Below, piece after piece: positions 46,176 to 55,892 of a stretch of 64,000 nucleotides of DNA (within the stretch, counting starts at the first letter, position 1; each line of letters begins with the position of its first letter). Under the pieces are notes generated by a model. That model was not told the origin of the DNA. It saw only the letters and a list, made by a program, of their open reading frames with translations, and made no database searches. A program made the translations under genes and the position numbers. The DNA is from CAIVVT01 sp963757265 (GTDB lineage Bacteria; Acidobacteriota; Terriglobia; Bryobacterales; Bryobacteraceae): positions 2,728,001 to 2,792,000 of the forward strand of contig CAVWRA010000006.1 in NCBI GenBank assembly GCA_963757265.1, given 5' to 3'.

Positions 46176-47051
46176 TCACTTCTTGCCGTAGTATCCCGAG
46201 TACTTAGCGTAAAGCCGGTTGAGGCCCTTCGCCCCGTTCAGGACAATACCGGCTACCCTTCCCGGACCGAGAAGGGACAAAGCCTCTTCCACTGAGTCTC
46301 GAGGCGTGTTGCCCGCGCGCAGCACCAGCAAACTGGCGTCGGCGATGCGTGCTAGGCACAATGCATCGGTGAGCGGGGCGACTGGCGGAGAGTCTATGAT
46401 AACCCAGTCAAATCGGGCGGACCAAGTTGCCACCACGCGGGTGAGGACAGGGGACTGTAAGCTCTCAGTGGGATTTCCCTTCGGTTCTCCAGCCTGCACC
46501 AAGTGCCAGCCGAGAGGCTCGAGCCGCCGGAACGCCGACATTGGGTCAAGCCCGCTTTCAAGGCAGTCGGCTAAGCCGGGCCGCCGGGGGATACCGAGGA
46601 TTCTGGCCATTGACGGACGATGGAGATCAGCTTCAACAAGCAGCACATTCCACTTGCCTCCTTCGGCCAATACCGTCGCCAGGTTCAGAGCGACGGTCAA
46701 CTTTCCGTCCCGAGGCAAGGGGCTGGTGACGACTAGACTCTTCAACTGTCCGTTCGCCCTCAGTTCCCGAAGCCGCATCCGTAGATACCTGAACCGGTCC
46801 GCGCCAGGGCTCCGTGGCTCAGACAGCACAATGATGCGGCTGGAGGCCTTGACCTCCACCTCTTCGACAGGAATCTGACCGAGATCTGAGACCGTTCCAA
46901 TCGACTCCATGGGACCAGTTGCAGCTGGTGTCGATTGCGTGACAGTAGATTCCTGGATTCCTTGCCTCGGTTCGGGCGGCGGGATCACTGATTGCTCATC
47001 CGGCACAGAATTAGAGTGTATCTCATCTTTGAGGCGGACATTGACAAGCAT
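46176..47051 (-). CDS. CpsD/CapB-like tyrosine kinase-type ATPase, altered Walker A
   Basis: A 291-residue cytoplasmic protein of the bacterial tyrosine kinase/ParA-like type that works with Wzz proteins in polymer length control. Domain marks: Walker A-like SPLPRDGKLTVALNLATVLA (110-129), Walker A' VLLVEADLHRPS, Walker B FDWVIIDSPPV, and a Tyr cluster at the end (LYAKYSGYYGKK) for autophosphorylation. In the P-loop the residue after GK, normally Ser or Thr for magnesium binding, is Leu117 (codon TTG; one base from TCG). This could abolish ATPase or kinase activity. The first 60 residues are disordered. It stands between the Wzz gene and the fusion gene. Confidence 0.85.
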   Translation of the reverse strand: MLVNVRLKDEIHSNSVPDEQSVIPPPEPRQGIQESTVTQSTPAATGPMESIGTVSDLGQIPVEEVEVKASSRIIVLSEPRSPGADRFRYLRMRLRELRANGQLKSLVVTSPLPRDGKLTVALNLATVLAEGGKWNVLLVEADLHRPSMARILGIPRRPGLADCLESGLDPMSAFRRLEPLGWHLVQAGEPKGNPTESLQSPVLTRVVATWSARFDWVIIDSPPVAPLTDALCLARIADASLLVLRAGNTPRDSVEEALSLLGPGRVAGIVLNGAKGLNRLYAKYSGYYGKK

Positions 47052-47280
47052 TAGGGAAACTTTCGATAAAAAGACTGGCTGACAGTTCAGTGGACAGGAT
47101 TCAAATCAGCGATTTCACTCCCGCGTGGAATTAAATAACAAATCAATACTTTGCGAATCGGCAGGAACTCAAAACCACTCCTCTGAATAACACGGAATGA
47201 CCCTATTCCTCGTATTCATCGGCAGGAATGACAAAAACATAGCGTCTTTCTGCGGAGTGGGCGGCCACTTGGCCGCGGAT

Positions 47281-48798
47281 TCAAACCCATCCGTCTCGGA
47301 GAAAGACGAATACCTCCGCAACCACAACCGCCAGGGTCATGGTACATCCGGCCAGCCATTCGAACGCCAGCCTCCACTTGCGCCGGCGCTCTTCGGATGA
47401 TGTCCTCAATAGAGGGATTCCAACGATTAGAGGTGCGCCCAGTTGCCGTTTCACCTCTTGTTCGTTGTAAAACCTACGGTTCCACATGTCCATCAAGAAT
47501 GCCAGAACGACTCCAATCGCGACCCCAACGGCGACGGCCCAGAGACTCATCCTCACGCGCTTGGGGCCTGAGGGAACGCCAGGAAGAGTCGGCGCATCAA
47601 TCAACAGAAAGTGCTGCCCCTCCTGCTGTCCTTCCAGGTCAGCTGTCAGTTGGGAGTGGACTTGCTTGTCTTGAAGGTCCGCATAGTCCCGCTTGTATAG
47701 TTCGTAATCGCGTAGAAGTGCCGCGAACTGCTCTTCCAGGAGTGGTGTGAGTCTCAGGCGTGCCTGAACTTGATCAATCTCTGCCCGAAGTCGCTGTTCA
47801 TCCTTCGCTAGGCCTTTCGAATCCGCCCAATAGGCCTCCACCATGCTTCTTAATTGAACCACCCTCGGCTCGTCTGGGGACAGTGACACGTCCATCCTCG
47901 GAGCGCCTGGCTTACCCGTCTTTAGTTCTGTCATCAGGGCCTGGATCTTCTCTATTTCACCATCCCTTTTAAGGACCTCCGGGTGCTTGGGTGTGTACTG
48001 TTTCAGCAGCTGGGACCTGTCTGCCTGCAAGCTCGCGAGATCTACGTCGAGAATCGCCTCCAAGGAAACACGCTGCTGCTCGACCTTGCCGCGATCGTTC
48101 ATGTTGGTCTGTAGCTCTAGGCGTAGCTCTTTCAGGACGTCCAGATTGGCACCAGTCTGTTCGGGCAGCGCCCCGAGATTCCTCCGCTTAAAGTCGCTGA
48201 GTCGCTGCTCCTGCTCTTCTAGTCGTTGCTTGGCTGCGGCGAGCTGTGCGCTCAGGAATCTGGTCGTACCCGAGGCTTGGTTGTTTTGTGTTTTGAGGCT
48301 TTCTTCTATAAAGAGTGCTGTCAGACGGCTTGCCACCGTCTGCGCCAAACGCGGATTTTCGGCGGTGAATGACAGCTTGAAGGCAGAGTATGTCGCCCCC
48401 CTACGCCCAAGCTCAACGTCGAGGGGATCGACCGCTATGTCTTCTCGCATCCGCTCCGCCAGCTGATCTGGGTTCATTCTTGCTTTCTCCCTCGGATAAA
48501 GGCCGAACGAATCGATCACTCCGAGAAGGCGGTTCCGAGACATGACCATTCGAGTCATAGTAGTGACTTCTTCCGGGGCAGTCATGTTGTTAACGGGATC
48601 GACGTAGCGCGCCGAGACCTGCTGCTGCTCAGCAATGATAGTAGCCTCAGATTTATATTGGTCCGGGAGCTGCAGCATTACCCCCACGGTGGCCAGTGGC
48701 GTCAGGAAGGCCGCTCCAAGGATCCACCAGCGGCGCCGGAGTAAAAGGCGAACGACTTGTCCGACTGTATCATTCAGATGACCTTCTGATTCACTCAT
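47281..48798 (-). CDS. Wzz/GumC-type chain-length determinant protein
   Basis: A 505-residue inner-membrane protein. The first span (WWILGAAFLTPLATVGVMLQL) lies near residue 25-45, followed by the Wzz domain (DQYKSEATIIAEQQQVSARY), a long periplasmic coiled coil (about 165-400, with AAAKQRLEEQEQRLSDFKRR), the Pro-rich turn DAPTLPGVPSGPKR, and a second span. A third hydrophobic span at the very end (CTMTLAVVVAEVFVFL) is additional to the usual pair. It sets the length of the exopolysaccharide with the ATPase encoded downstream. The cytoplasmic kinase is a separate protein, not a fusion. Confidence 0.9.
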   Translation of the reverse strand: MSESEGHLNDTVGQVVRLLLRRRWWILGAAFLTPLATVGVMLQLPDQYKSEATIIAEQQQVSARYVDPVNNMTAPEEVTTMTRMVMSRNRLLGVIDSFGLYPREKARMNPDQLAERMREDIAVDPLDVELGRRGATYSAFKLSFTAENPRLAQTVASRLTALFIEESLKTQNNQASGTTRFLSAQLAAAKQRLEEQEQRLSDFKRRNLGALPEQTGANLDVLKELRLELQTNMNDRGKVEQQRVSLEAILDVDLASLQADRSQLLKQYTPKHPEVLKRDGEIEKIQALMTELKTGKPGAPRMDVSLSPDEPRVVQLRSMVEAYWADSKGLAKDEQRLRAEIDQVQARLRLTPLLEEQFAALLRDYELYKRDYADLQDKQVHSQLTADLEGQQEGQHFLLIDAPTLPGVPSGPKRVRMSLWAVAVGVAIGVVLAFLMDMWNRRFYNEQEVKRQLGAPLIVGIPLLRTSSEERRRKWRLAFEWLAGCTMTLAVVVAEVFVFLRDGWV

Positions 48799-48885
48799 GT
48801 TCCCGTTTCTCCTCGCACCTTCCTTGAGCCGCGGTATCTGGAAAGACGTTTCACAGACACGTCTTCGTCCGCGAGTGCTATTCTT

Positions 48886-50193
48886 TCAGCTTGCACTTCC
48901 GGCGAACGCTGTGTCGTCGAAAAGGCTAAGTACACGCTTTCTTACCTCAGACATCTTTCGCCCAAGCTGCTGATGGATCTCTTCCCGATGCTCGAAGGCC
49001 TCGTCGATATTGCGCAAGATCGCTTCTTCGTCCACTATTCGCGGATCGGCTACTGTCGCCTCAGCCCCAAGGGTCTCCATCACGCCCATGAATTTATCGC
49101 TGTAGGCAATGGAAACACATGGAACACACTGCGAGACAGCGGCGATGCAGGCGTGCATCCTGGAGCCAATGAAGAAATCACACTGGCCGATGATCGATTT
49201 TATTTCTCTATAATTATGATTACCACGGATAAGCGCGAGTTGGCCACCGTACTGTGTTTTTAACTCCATGTATACCCTCTCACATGCGGGAGAATCACAT
49301 TCGGACCCAGAGCCGATCACATGTGGAACAAGGAGAACACTTGCGTTCTTGCATTCTATAAGGAGTCTGATGATGCTCCGAATAAGTGAGTTGTACTCAA
49401 CGCGCAGGGCGAACATGTTCTTGCGATTGTACCCTCCCATGGCGAGCAGCCCACTAACATTCAGTCCGATCCTGCAGGAGCTTGCAGTCTTCTCAGTAGG
49501 TACTTCCAACAGATTCGCATGGGCCGGGGGAATGGGATCCACTGCGAACCCGAGATCGTAACAGAATCTCACCTTTCCGGCTTCCCAGTTCTTTCCCAAC
49601 ATCGCCGCCGCCAATTTCAACCCTTGTCGGTCTCGAGAATATATCGTCTTCGCCTGAAGCAGGATGTATTGCGCGATGACTTTTGCAGTCCAGCTTTTGA
49701 AGGGGCCAAGAGTCTGGGGCAACAGGATCAACCTCTTGCCCATCCAGATTACCAGAAGCTGAGGCGACGCGACGTAGAAGAACCTTGACAAACCATAGAA
49801 ATCGCTGAAGCTGTCGCCCCCGGCAATGGAAGCGAAGACGTCGGTATCATCGACATGCCGTAGCCATGGGTTATGGCCAATTACTTTCCTTCGAAGCGCC
49901 GATGGCATGAGTTTCAGGATCAAAGCGGCGGCCATCAGACGGGCAATATTGTTCCTGAGGTAGAGTCTTTTTGAGAACCGGATATTGACGAGACGGACCG
50001 CAACCGTCTTGCCGCGCCACGCGAATTGAATGTCCTTGCCTTCCTTCGCGTAGTCAAGCAGAGAGATCTCTGCATCAGGGTGGTTGTGCAGAATCGTTTG
50101 AATCGCTCCCCCCGTCAGCGCGGCTACGCCATTACCAACATCAAAACTCGCACCGAGGAGGCATACCTTCAGAGCTTCTCGTTTCATCTGCAA
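48886..50193 (-). CDS. Polysaccharide pyruvyl transferase family protein
   Basis: A 435-residue GT-B-like protein of the pyruvyl transferase (PF04230) type. Marks: a start with VCLLGASFDVGNGVAALTGG, FASIAGGDSFSDFYG near 135, GKRLILLPQTLGPFKS, IYSRDRQGLKLA, and the conserved end part DFFIGSRMHACIAAVSQCVP, in which the SRMHA motif carries the family's essential His. These enzymes add ketal pyruvate from phosphoenolpyruvate to sugars, giving the polymer negative charge. It lies between the acetyltransferase and the Wzz gene. Confidence 0.88.
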   Translation of the reverse strand: MQMKREALKVCLLGASFDVGNGVAALTGGAIQTILHNHPDAEISLLDYAKEGKDIQFAWRGKTVAVRLVNIRFSKRLYLRNNIARLMAAALILKLMPSALRRKVIGHNPWLRHVDDTDVFASIAGGDSFSDFYGLSRFFYVASPQLLVIWMGKRLILLPQTLGPFKSWTAKVIAQYILLQAKTIYSRDRQGLKLAAAMLGKNWEAGKVRFCYDLGFAVDPIPPAHANLLEVPTEKTASSCRIGLNVSGLLAMGGYNRKNMFALRVEYNSLIRSIIRLLIECKNASVLLVPHVIGSGSECDSPACERVYMELKTQYGGQLALIRGNHNYREIKSIIGQCDFFIGSRMHACIAAVSQCVPCVSIAYSDKFMGVMETLGAEATVADPRIVDEEAILRNIDEAFEHREEIHQQLGRKMSEVRKRVLSLFDDTAFAGSAS

Positions 50194-50371
50194 CTAGTAG
50201 TTTTCGATCCTGTGTTCGCGGACGGATTATGCGGCGGCCCAGTCTGGCATTCAATGCTGAGAATGTTGTTGTAACAAGGGAAGGTTAAGGCCATCGTGTC
50301 GCCGAGCTTTCCCACGCAGCAGCGTCACAGGCGAGGAATACTCGTCGACTGGGTTTCGCTAGCCTGAGGCG

Positions 50372-51085
50372 TCATCTCGCCCTGGCCTCGGAAGGCCGCA
50401 TCTGCGCAAGCAATTCGGAGGGCCGCTTTTCCCACCAACGTGACGCTAGCCTCTGCTCTATCTCACTGCTCGAAAAGCGGTACCTGATTATCTGCGCGGG
50501 GTTCCCTGCAACAACCGCGAAATCGGCCACATCTTTGGTAACGACAGATCCTGCGCCAATCACAGCTCCAATGCCAATGCTGGAACACTTGGATGTGATA
50601 ATAACGCACTCGCCGATCCAGCTGTCGTGGCCAATGGATAGATGCCCTTCCGGAATGTTGTCGCTCGGAACAAATCCGAGTGTGCTGTTGAAGAAGAAAG
50701 GATGCATCGATATGCGATCAAGAGGATGATGTCTCAAAAATACCCGGACGTCCCTTGCGATTGACACATATCGTCCAACGGTCACATTGTGGGGCCAATA
50801 ACCGGGTACGAAGCAGGCTCCATAGCTGTATGGTCCAATGACAACACCAAAATGCTTAGCCATGATGTCGCGGGCCGTCGCAGAATAGAATTGACCACCT
50901 TCGAGTTGGAATGCCAGATTTAGACAGAGCCGTTTTGTCCGCGGCAACTGTGATAAACGTAGCAAGAGCCCGGATATCGCGCACCGGCGAAGTTCGCCTA
51001 GCCTTCCAACCATGCTGCTCTCTTGCTGAATCGGAGCAACTTGCGCCTTGTGTTCTATGTTCGGATTAAGATAGTTGCGCATCAT
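50372..51085 (-). CDS. Left-handed beta-helix acetyltransferase (hexapeptide repeat)
   Basis: A 237-residue protein with the CatB/WbbJ-like hexapeptide fold. Marks: VIGPYSYGACFVPGYWPHNV, VGRYVSIARDVRVFLRHHPL with the catalytic His in HHPLDR, then LSIGHDSWIGECVIITSKC, IGIGAVIGAGSVVTKDV and FAVVAGNPAQIIRYRF, which is the usual end of these O-acetyltransferases. It probably adds acetyl groups to sugars of the exopolysaccharide. The ATG at 51085 is preferred; 14 codons upstream in the same frame is another possible start. Confidence 0.88.
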   Translation of the reverse strand: MMRNYLNPNIEHKAQVAPIQQESSMVGRLGELRRCAISGLLLRLSQLPRTKRLCLNLAFQLEGGQFYSATARDIMAKHFGVVIGPYSYGACFVPGYWPHNVTVGRYVSIARDVRVFLRHHPLDRISMHPFFFNSTLGFVPSDNIPEGHLSIGHDSWIGECVIITSKCSSIGIGAVIGAGSVVTKDVADFAVVAGNPAQIIRYRFSSSEIEQRLASRWWEKRPSELLAQMRPSEARAR

Positions 51086-51168
51086 GATGTCAGTAACACT
51101 GCAGCACTTTGCTCCCGCGCCGCGCATTCAATCTGGGTGACGTGTTACACTCAACGTTCATGCCAGCA

Positions 51169-52638
51169 TCAAGCCCGAGCAGCGGCGGCCGCACTATTGC
51201 CCAAAAGCGTGGATAGGACTCTAGCACGAAGGTCCTGAAACATGAGGAACGTGCTTATGATCACGAAGGCCGAGCATCCCAGGAACAACCCGATGCTGGC
51301 GACCCAGCCAACGCCTAGCCCGTGCGGTGCGACCGAGCTGATCGCAACGCCGACTGCTGCGACCACCAGCGGCACGACACAGTCGCTGGGCGCAACCGCG
51401 TCTTTTCGGTAGATTCGCAAGAGACTGACGCAAAGCGCGAGGACTTCTCCGCAGAGACCTGCGATCGCAATCCACGGCAACCCGGCTCCTACTGCGGCGG
51501 CGGCGCCCATTCCGAGGAAGGAAGATGCTCTAGCAATGTTTGACATCATCGCATTCTTGGTGTCGCCGAGGGCCATTGCAGCTAGAGTCGGTGCGGCGCG
51601 AATGATCCGGACGGCCCACATCGCGCCGAGCCATCCAATGACTGAAGCGCCTGCGGCGTACTTGGAGCCATAGAGCAAGACAAGCACGTTCCCACCTAGC
51701 GAAATGAAACCAATGGACGCGACGGCCCCAAGCAGGCAGACTACTTGACAACACAGAGCATAACGCTGTCGGAACACAACCCTCACATCCTGAACCCTAG
51801 CCAGATACGGCAGGAATATCGATGAGCCGATGTTAGCGACAAAACTCATCGGCGCCATGGTCAGTGCAAACGCAACGGAGTACGCCCCTAGGTCAGCGAG
51901 CGTATAAGGGGCTGAGGGGAAGAGACGCTTCGAGGAGCCGATAATCAGGCGGTCTCCTTCAAAGATCCCGAACATCAGGATGCCATTGATCATCAGCGGC
52001 CAGCCGAAGGAGGCGATGCGTCTCCACCATTTCCGGTCCCATGCCCAGAGGTAGCGCCGCTCCGCCAGGATGTGGGACAGGGCTGTCGCCGTAGCCGCCT
52101 GAGTGACAAGTGCCCACAGCATTGCCGCGTAGCTGTGGAGCCAGAACGCCATGGGAATCGCCACCAGCGTGGCGCACCAGTTCGCGCCCGCATCCGTGAT
52201 CACCGCCGGACCAAACCGGAGATGGCGCTGCAATCGGCTCATGTCGAGGTGGAACAACCCTCGCAGCACCGGCAACAATCCCAGGCAGCGGAACGCCCAG
52301 GTCGCCTCCGGCACACCAAACAGCCGTGCCGCCGGCCAAGCCAGTGCAAAGATGAGGACCCCGTTCAAAACACCACGGCCGGCTCGAAGCATCTGCGCGG
52401 TCGCCTGGAGTTGTTCCTCATCCCCATCCTTCGCTTGAATCAAAAGGATGTCGCCGGTCAGGTTACTGAACATCTCTATTACCTGAAGCGAGACCCCTAG
52501 GAGCGCCGCGATGCCGAAGTCAGCCGGGCTAATCAGCCGGGCGAGGATGAGGTTTCGCACAAAGGAGCTGGCCTGCGTCGCCGCCTGCCCCAGGGAAACA
52601 CGGACACTCGCTGCCTTTACTGAAGGACTAGGTTGCAT
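51169..52638 (-). CDS. Wzx-type oligosaccharide flippase
   Basis: A 489-residue inner-membrane protein with about 12-14 hydrophobic segments of the polysaccharide_synt_3/MOP type. The start of the domain (LGQAATQASSFVRNLILARL, ISPADFGIAALL) is typical of Wzx/TuaB-like flippases. Other marks are SFGWPLMINGILMFGIFEGD and FVANIGSSIFLPYLARVQD. It moves lipid-linked repeat units across the membrane. The ATG at 52638 puts the family start at the beginning; an upstream ATG at 52719 would add 27 basic residues. With the export and Wzz proteins it makes a Wzx/Wzy-type route, but the matching polymerase is broken. Confidence 0.9.
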   Translation of the reverse strand: MQPSPSVKAASVRVSLGQAATQASSFVRNLILARLISPADFGIAALLGVSLQVIEMFSNLTGDILLIQAKDGDEEQLQATAQMLRAGRGVLNGVLIFALAWPAARLFGVPEATWAFRCLGLLPVLRGLFHLDMSRLQRHLRFGPAVITDAGANWCATLVAIPMAFWLHSYAAMLWALVTQAATATALSHILAERRYLWAWDRKWWRRIASFGWPLMINGILMFGIFEGDRLIIGSSKRLFPSAPYTLADLGAYSVAFALTMAPMSFVANIGSSIFLPYLARVQDVRVVFRQRYALCCQVVCLLGAVASIGFISLGGNVLVLLYGSKYAAGASVIGWLGAMWAVRIIRAAPTLAAMALGDTKNAMMSNIARASSFLGMGAAAAVGAGLPWIAIAGLCGEVLALCVSLLRIYRKDAVAPSDCVVPLVVAAVGVAISSVAPHGLGVGWVASIGLFLGCSAFVIISTFLMFQDLRARVLSTLLGNSAAAAARA

Positions 52639-52837
52639 CGCAGATCGCGGTCGGACGACTCCATCGGACCGCGGTTGTGCCCTCAAGTCGAGCTTGCCTG
52701 CGAGAAGACGCGCGCCCATCCCAGAGCAAGATTCGCGGAACCGCAGATCGGTTTGACACTAGAGAAGGAGGCCTGTCGTTGAGGCTCAAGGTAATGGCGT
52801 CGAAGTCAAAGTAGCGACCGCCTCGCGCTGTCTGCGT

Positions 52838-54409
52838 TTATCGGACGACTGCTTTCAATCCCGACGGCGGACTCAGGACAGCGGAGCCCTGGAAGGCACC
52901 GATGTCCCACGCCGTAGAAGCGGGCCGAAGCACACCCGCTGCGTCGGTGCTCAGGCTGCTGACACCCAAGCCCGAGAGGTTGGCTCCAGCGAGAATTGCC
53001 GGCGACCCGGCGCTTAAGTGCTCATTGCCCGGGGCTGCCACCCAAAGCGGATCTCTACCCAGCACCCCATGAGTGTCGTAGCCAGCACTCTGCCACGAAG
53101 AATAGGAGTAATACGTCGATACCAACCTAAACGCGTACAGTGGGCCTCCGGTACAATTCCAGAGATTATAGTCGCTGGAAAGAGCCGTAACAGTGCCAGA
53201 GTCTTGGGCATAGATACAATTCTGCATTCCAGAAGCAATGTTATTCTTTAGAACTACGCTATCACCGCTAAAAAATCCGTTCATATTGATTCCAGCAGAC
53301 ATAGCGCTCGATCCGGCATTAACAAGTGAGTTGTTATAGATTTGAATAGTGGTATTTGGCCCACTATGCCCAACTGGGGTGACGGCAATAAGACTATTAA
53401 ATCCCGTTCCGTAACCAGCACCAGGATTGATGAAAGAGAAATCGTTATTGCAGACTACGCCAGATAAACTGTCCGACGTATGAAAGAAGGCCGTCATGCC
53501 TCCGCCGACTGACCCGCCCGTGTAGGGCGCTCCATAGGAACTGAAGTCGCCATAAAATCGGTTATTACAGAACGTGACGCCGGTAGCATAGGCAGTATAT
53601 TGCCCCGCGCTGGCATCTGGAGATGTGTAAAAGAAAAAACCGTTACCGTGCGTGCCGCCGACCATGCTGGTGTAAAAATCATGGAACACGTTATTGTTTA
53701 TATTCACGTTACTTATAACGACGCTTGCTTGATAGGTCGCAAGCCAAATCCCATTGGAGGTATTTGCGAAGTCATTTCCCGTTATGGTTATATTACTGTC
53801 CGTCCCGTTGTTTCTCTCCAGAAAATAAATAGCGATCCAGTCGTTTGTCCTGAATGTTGAGTTGGTAATGGTAATGTCATGCACGCTTGTTAGCACCATG
53901 CATTCATGGGAACTAACAACGGTTGGTTGATTTCCGCAATTCTGAATCGTGAAATCGTTGATGGTTATGTAACTCGCTCCGATGGCAAACGCCCCGCCTG
54001 CCCGATCCACCCCGCCATCATCGAAAGCCGGCTGGCTCCATGCTCCGCCGGAATACCATGTGTGATCCGTGGTATAAGTAACCATCGAAGAGGAACCGCC
54101 AGGAGGAGACCATGGAAAGCTACCTGTCCACGTCACGCCACCCTTAAAGATTACAGTGTCTCCGTCTGTTGGGGTTGTTGAGTTGCATGTGCTTGTGCAG
54201 CCGGTCATCCCTGGAGCGTGGTTCCAGGGGGTAGCTTTGGATGTTCCGTTGTTGGTGTCGAGGCCGTTAAGAAAATCCACGTAGTAAGTAGCAGCAGTGA
54301 GGCTGGTTGGGAACGCCATGGTACAGAAAACGAGACAACGAAAGATGGCGAGCTTGGCGACCTGATGATCACGCTGCTGGACTATGCTGCAACTGATTCG
54401 CAAGCGCAT
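52838..54409 (-). CDS. Exported right-handed parallel beta-helix protein
   Basis: A 523-residue protein with a signal peptide (core IFRCLVFCTMAFPTS). The start of the mature part YYVDFLNGLDTNNGTSKATP is that of many parallel beta-helix exported proteins (as in DUF1565). Coils are seen as repeated I-x-N-N motifs (ITINDFTIQNCG, ITITNSTFRTND, ISNVNINNNVFHDF). Such proteins bind or split polysaccharides (lyases, epimerases). No clear catalytic residues are seen. The sequence is AT-richer than the genes before it. It may act on the polymer of this locus. Confidence 0.8.
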   Translation of the reverse strand: MRLRISCSIVQQRDHQVAKLAIFRCLVFCTMAFPTSLTAATYYVDFLNGLDTNNGTSKATPWNHAPGMTGCTSTCNSTTPTDGDTVIFKGGVTWTGSFPWSPPGGSSSMVTYTTDHTWYSGGAWSQPAFDDGGVDRAGGAFAIGASYITINDFTIQNCGNQPTVVSSHECMVLTSVHDITITNSTFRTNDWIAIYFLERNNGTDSNITITGNDFANTSNGIWLATYQASVVISNVNINNNVFHDFYTSMVGGTHGNGFFFYTSPDASAGQYTAYATGVTFCNNRFYGDFSSYGAPYTGGSVGGGMTAFFHTSDSLSGVVCNNDFSFINPGAGYGTGFNSLIAVTPVGHSGPNTTIQIYNNSLVNAGSSAMSAGINMNGFFSGDSVVLKNNIASGMQNCIYAQDSGTVTALSSDYNLWNCTGGPLYAFRLVSTYYSYSSWQSAGYDTHGVLGRDPLWVAAPGNEHLSAGSPAILAGANLSGLGVSSLSTDAAGVLRPASTAWDIGAFQGSAVLSPPSGLKAVVR

Positions 54410-54934
54410 TCTACCTCAACTTTTCTTTAAGCCGGGTTCTCTCCGAAAAATCTGTTCAGCCGAGGCGCTTGGCGGCCTCTTCGTCCAGATCACTACCTCA
54501 CCCTTCTATCTGATAAGGGACGGCACAACGCAATTTGATATATCCATTATTCCATATCGTGTTATTCCGAACCCGCGATAGTGATTGTGCCGCGTTAAAC
54601 TTTCTATAGGCGAGAACTACCATCCGATTGGGTCCAGAGGCGCTTCAGGCTTGAGGAGCGTGTGGGTGTGCTGATGCGAGAGGCTCTGGATGAAGGCGGG
54701 ATTTTTGGCTTATCCGCACCGTTCGGTGTAGATCCATTCGCTGCCTTTTGAGCCCGGAGGCTACAGTTCTTCTTGCCCGCCGCAGCTTTGCCGCTCCAAA
54801 CGCGACCTTCGGCCTGCTGCGAAACTGCAAAATCCCCAGGCCGCGCTGCCGAACCGGATCGAGAAGTGGTCCCTGAAAGGCACCCTCGGAGGTTGGGTCG
54901 CTTCATGCAGTCCGCAAGCGCTGCGCGGGACACA
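54410..54934. other. Intergenic stretch between beta-helix and FkbM genes
   Basis: AT-rich DNA at 54500-54600 is the probable promoter region of the beta-helix gene. A 110-codon minus-strand frame at 54604-54933 is rich in Ser, Lys and Arg, has no likeness to known proteins, and is not supported as a gene. Confidence 0.4.
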
Positions 54935-55706
54935 TCATTCGGTTCTCAAACGCGCCAATACGTCGGCGAAACCGTCCGGACAACTGGTTCTCGTAAGGAA
55001 GGCTAGCATTTCTGACTTGTTCAACCAGCGCTCCATGGCGAGCCGGTAATGCATGCCAGAGAGGAAGTTGTATTCGTACATGTCGTCCAGCAACTCGATG
55101 CGCACGGTAGGCCACGTCTGGCAAGGCTGGCAAAAACTCAAAACTCAACCCGGCCGGGCGGAAGCTCATCCCGCAGATCACCTTATCGTCAAAGCCCTCG
55201 GTGTCGATTTTAACTAAGCTCGGAATGCCGTATCGGGCCGCCATCTCGTCTAGCGTTGTTACGCGAACCCGTACCGACCGGCTGTAACAGGCCCTGCCTG
55301 AATAGGGCTTTGCCACTTCGATGAACTCATTGGAGAGGGTTCCGATGTCATCCCACTGGCTTAAGTGGAGTTCCGCGGAGCCCTCCTGGTCGCTTACAGC
55401 AACTTCTTCGACATGCAGCGGACCGAAGCGTTGTAACTTGCGCAGCTGATTCGCATTTTCAGGATTAGGTTCGATGGCCAATACGCGTCCTTTTAGTGCG
55501 AGGAAGATCTCTGCATAGTCACCGACGCGGGCACCGACGTCAAAAATGAGGTCTCCCGCATGGATAAACTCGCTGTACAGAGCGCGTGCTCTCCGTATAC
55601 TCAGAAACTTCTCGCGCTTGAAAACTCCGAGAAATGCTTGGCGTAGCGGAAAGTACACCGGGCTAGCCCGTAGAATACTCCTTGCGGCCGTCGTCAACCC
55701 AGACAT
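54935..55706 (-). pseudogene. FkbM-family methyltransferase, frameshifted near the 3' end
   Basis: SAM-dependent methyltransferase of about 256 residues when mended. The ATG at 55706 is preceded by AGAGGTGAG. Motif I is LIFDVGARVGDYAEIFLALK, then VLAIEPNPENANQLRKL, and the FkbM mark LVKIDTEGFDDKVICGMS. After GLSFEF the frame changes (about 55100-55140), and the proper ending runs on in the neighbouring frame: VRIELLDDMYEYNFLSGM, then ERWLNKSEMLAFL and ending ARLRTE. Unmended, the reading goes on with unrelated Arg-rich sequence to 54903. The last 60 residues would be lost while the SAM site stays, so partial function is possible. Confidence 0.8.
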
Positions 55707-55892
55707 GCTCTCACCTCTGCTGGTCTCCCTCGGGTCAAGCGATCTATGCTCCCCTCTGGCCGAACCGTTCGACCGTCGCCGAAAGACGAAGCAGACAGGA
55801 TCTGCCACGGGGCACGCGAAAAGCCGTACAACAGCGGGACTGAGTTCAGCTTGTGTGGCAATACCGTAAGCCAATCACCATGTGCGCGCCAC

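Noticed and set aside
54604..54933. A 110-codon minus-strand frame between the beta-helix and FkbM genes
   Set aside because: Low-complexity Ser/Lys/Arg content with no recognisable domain; overlaps the mended end of the FkbM gene region.
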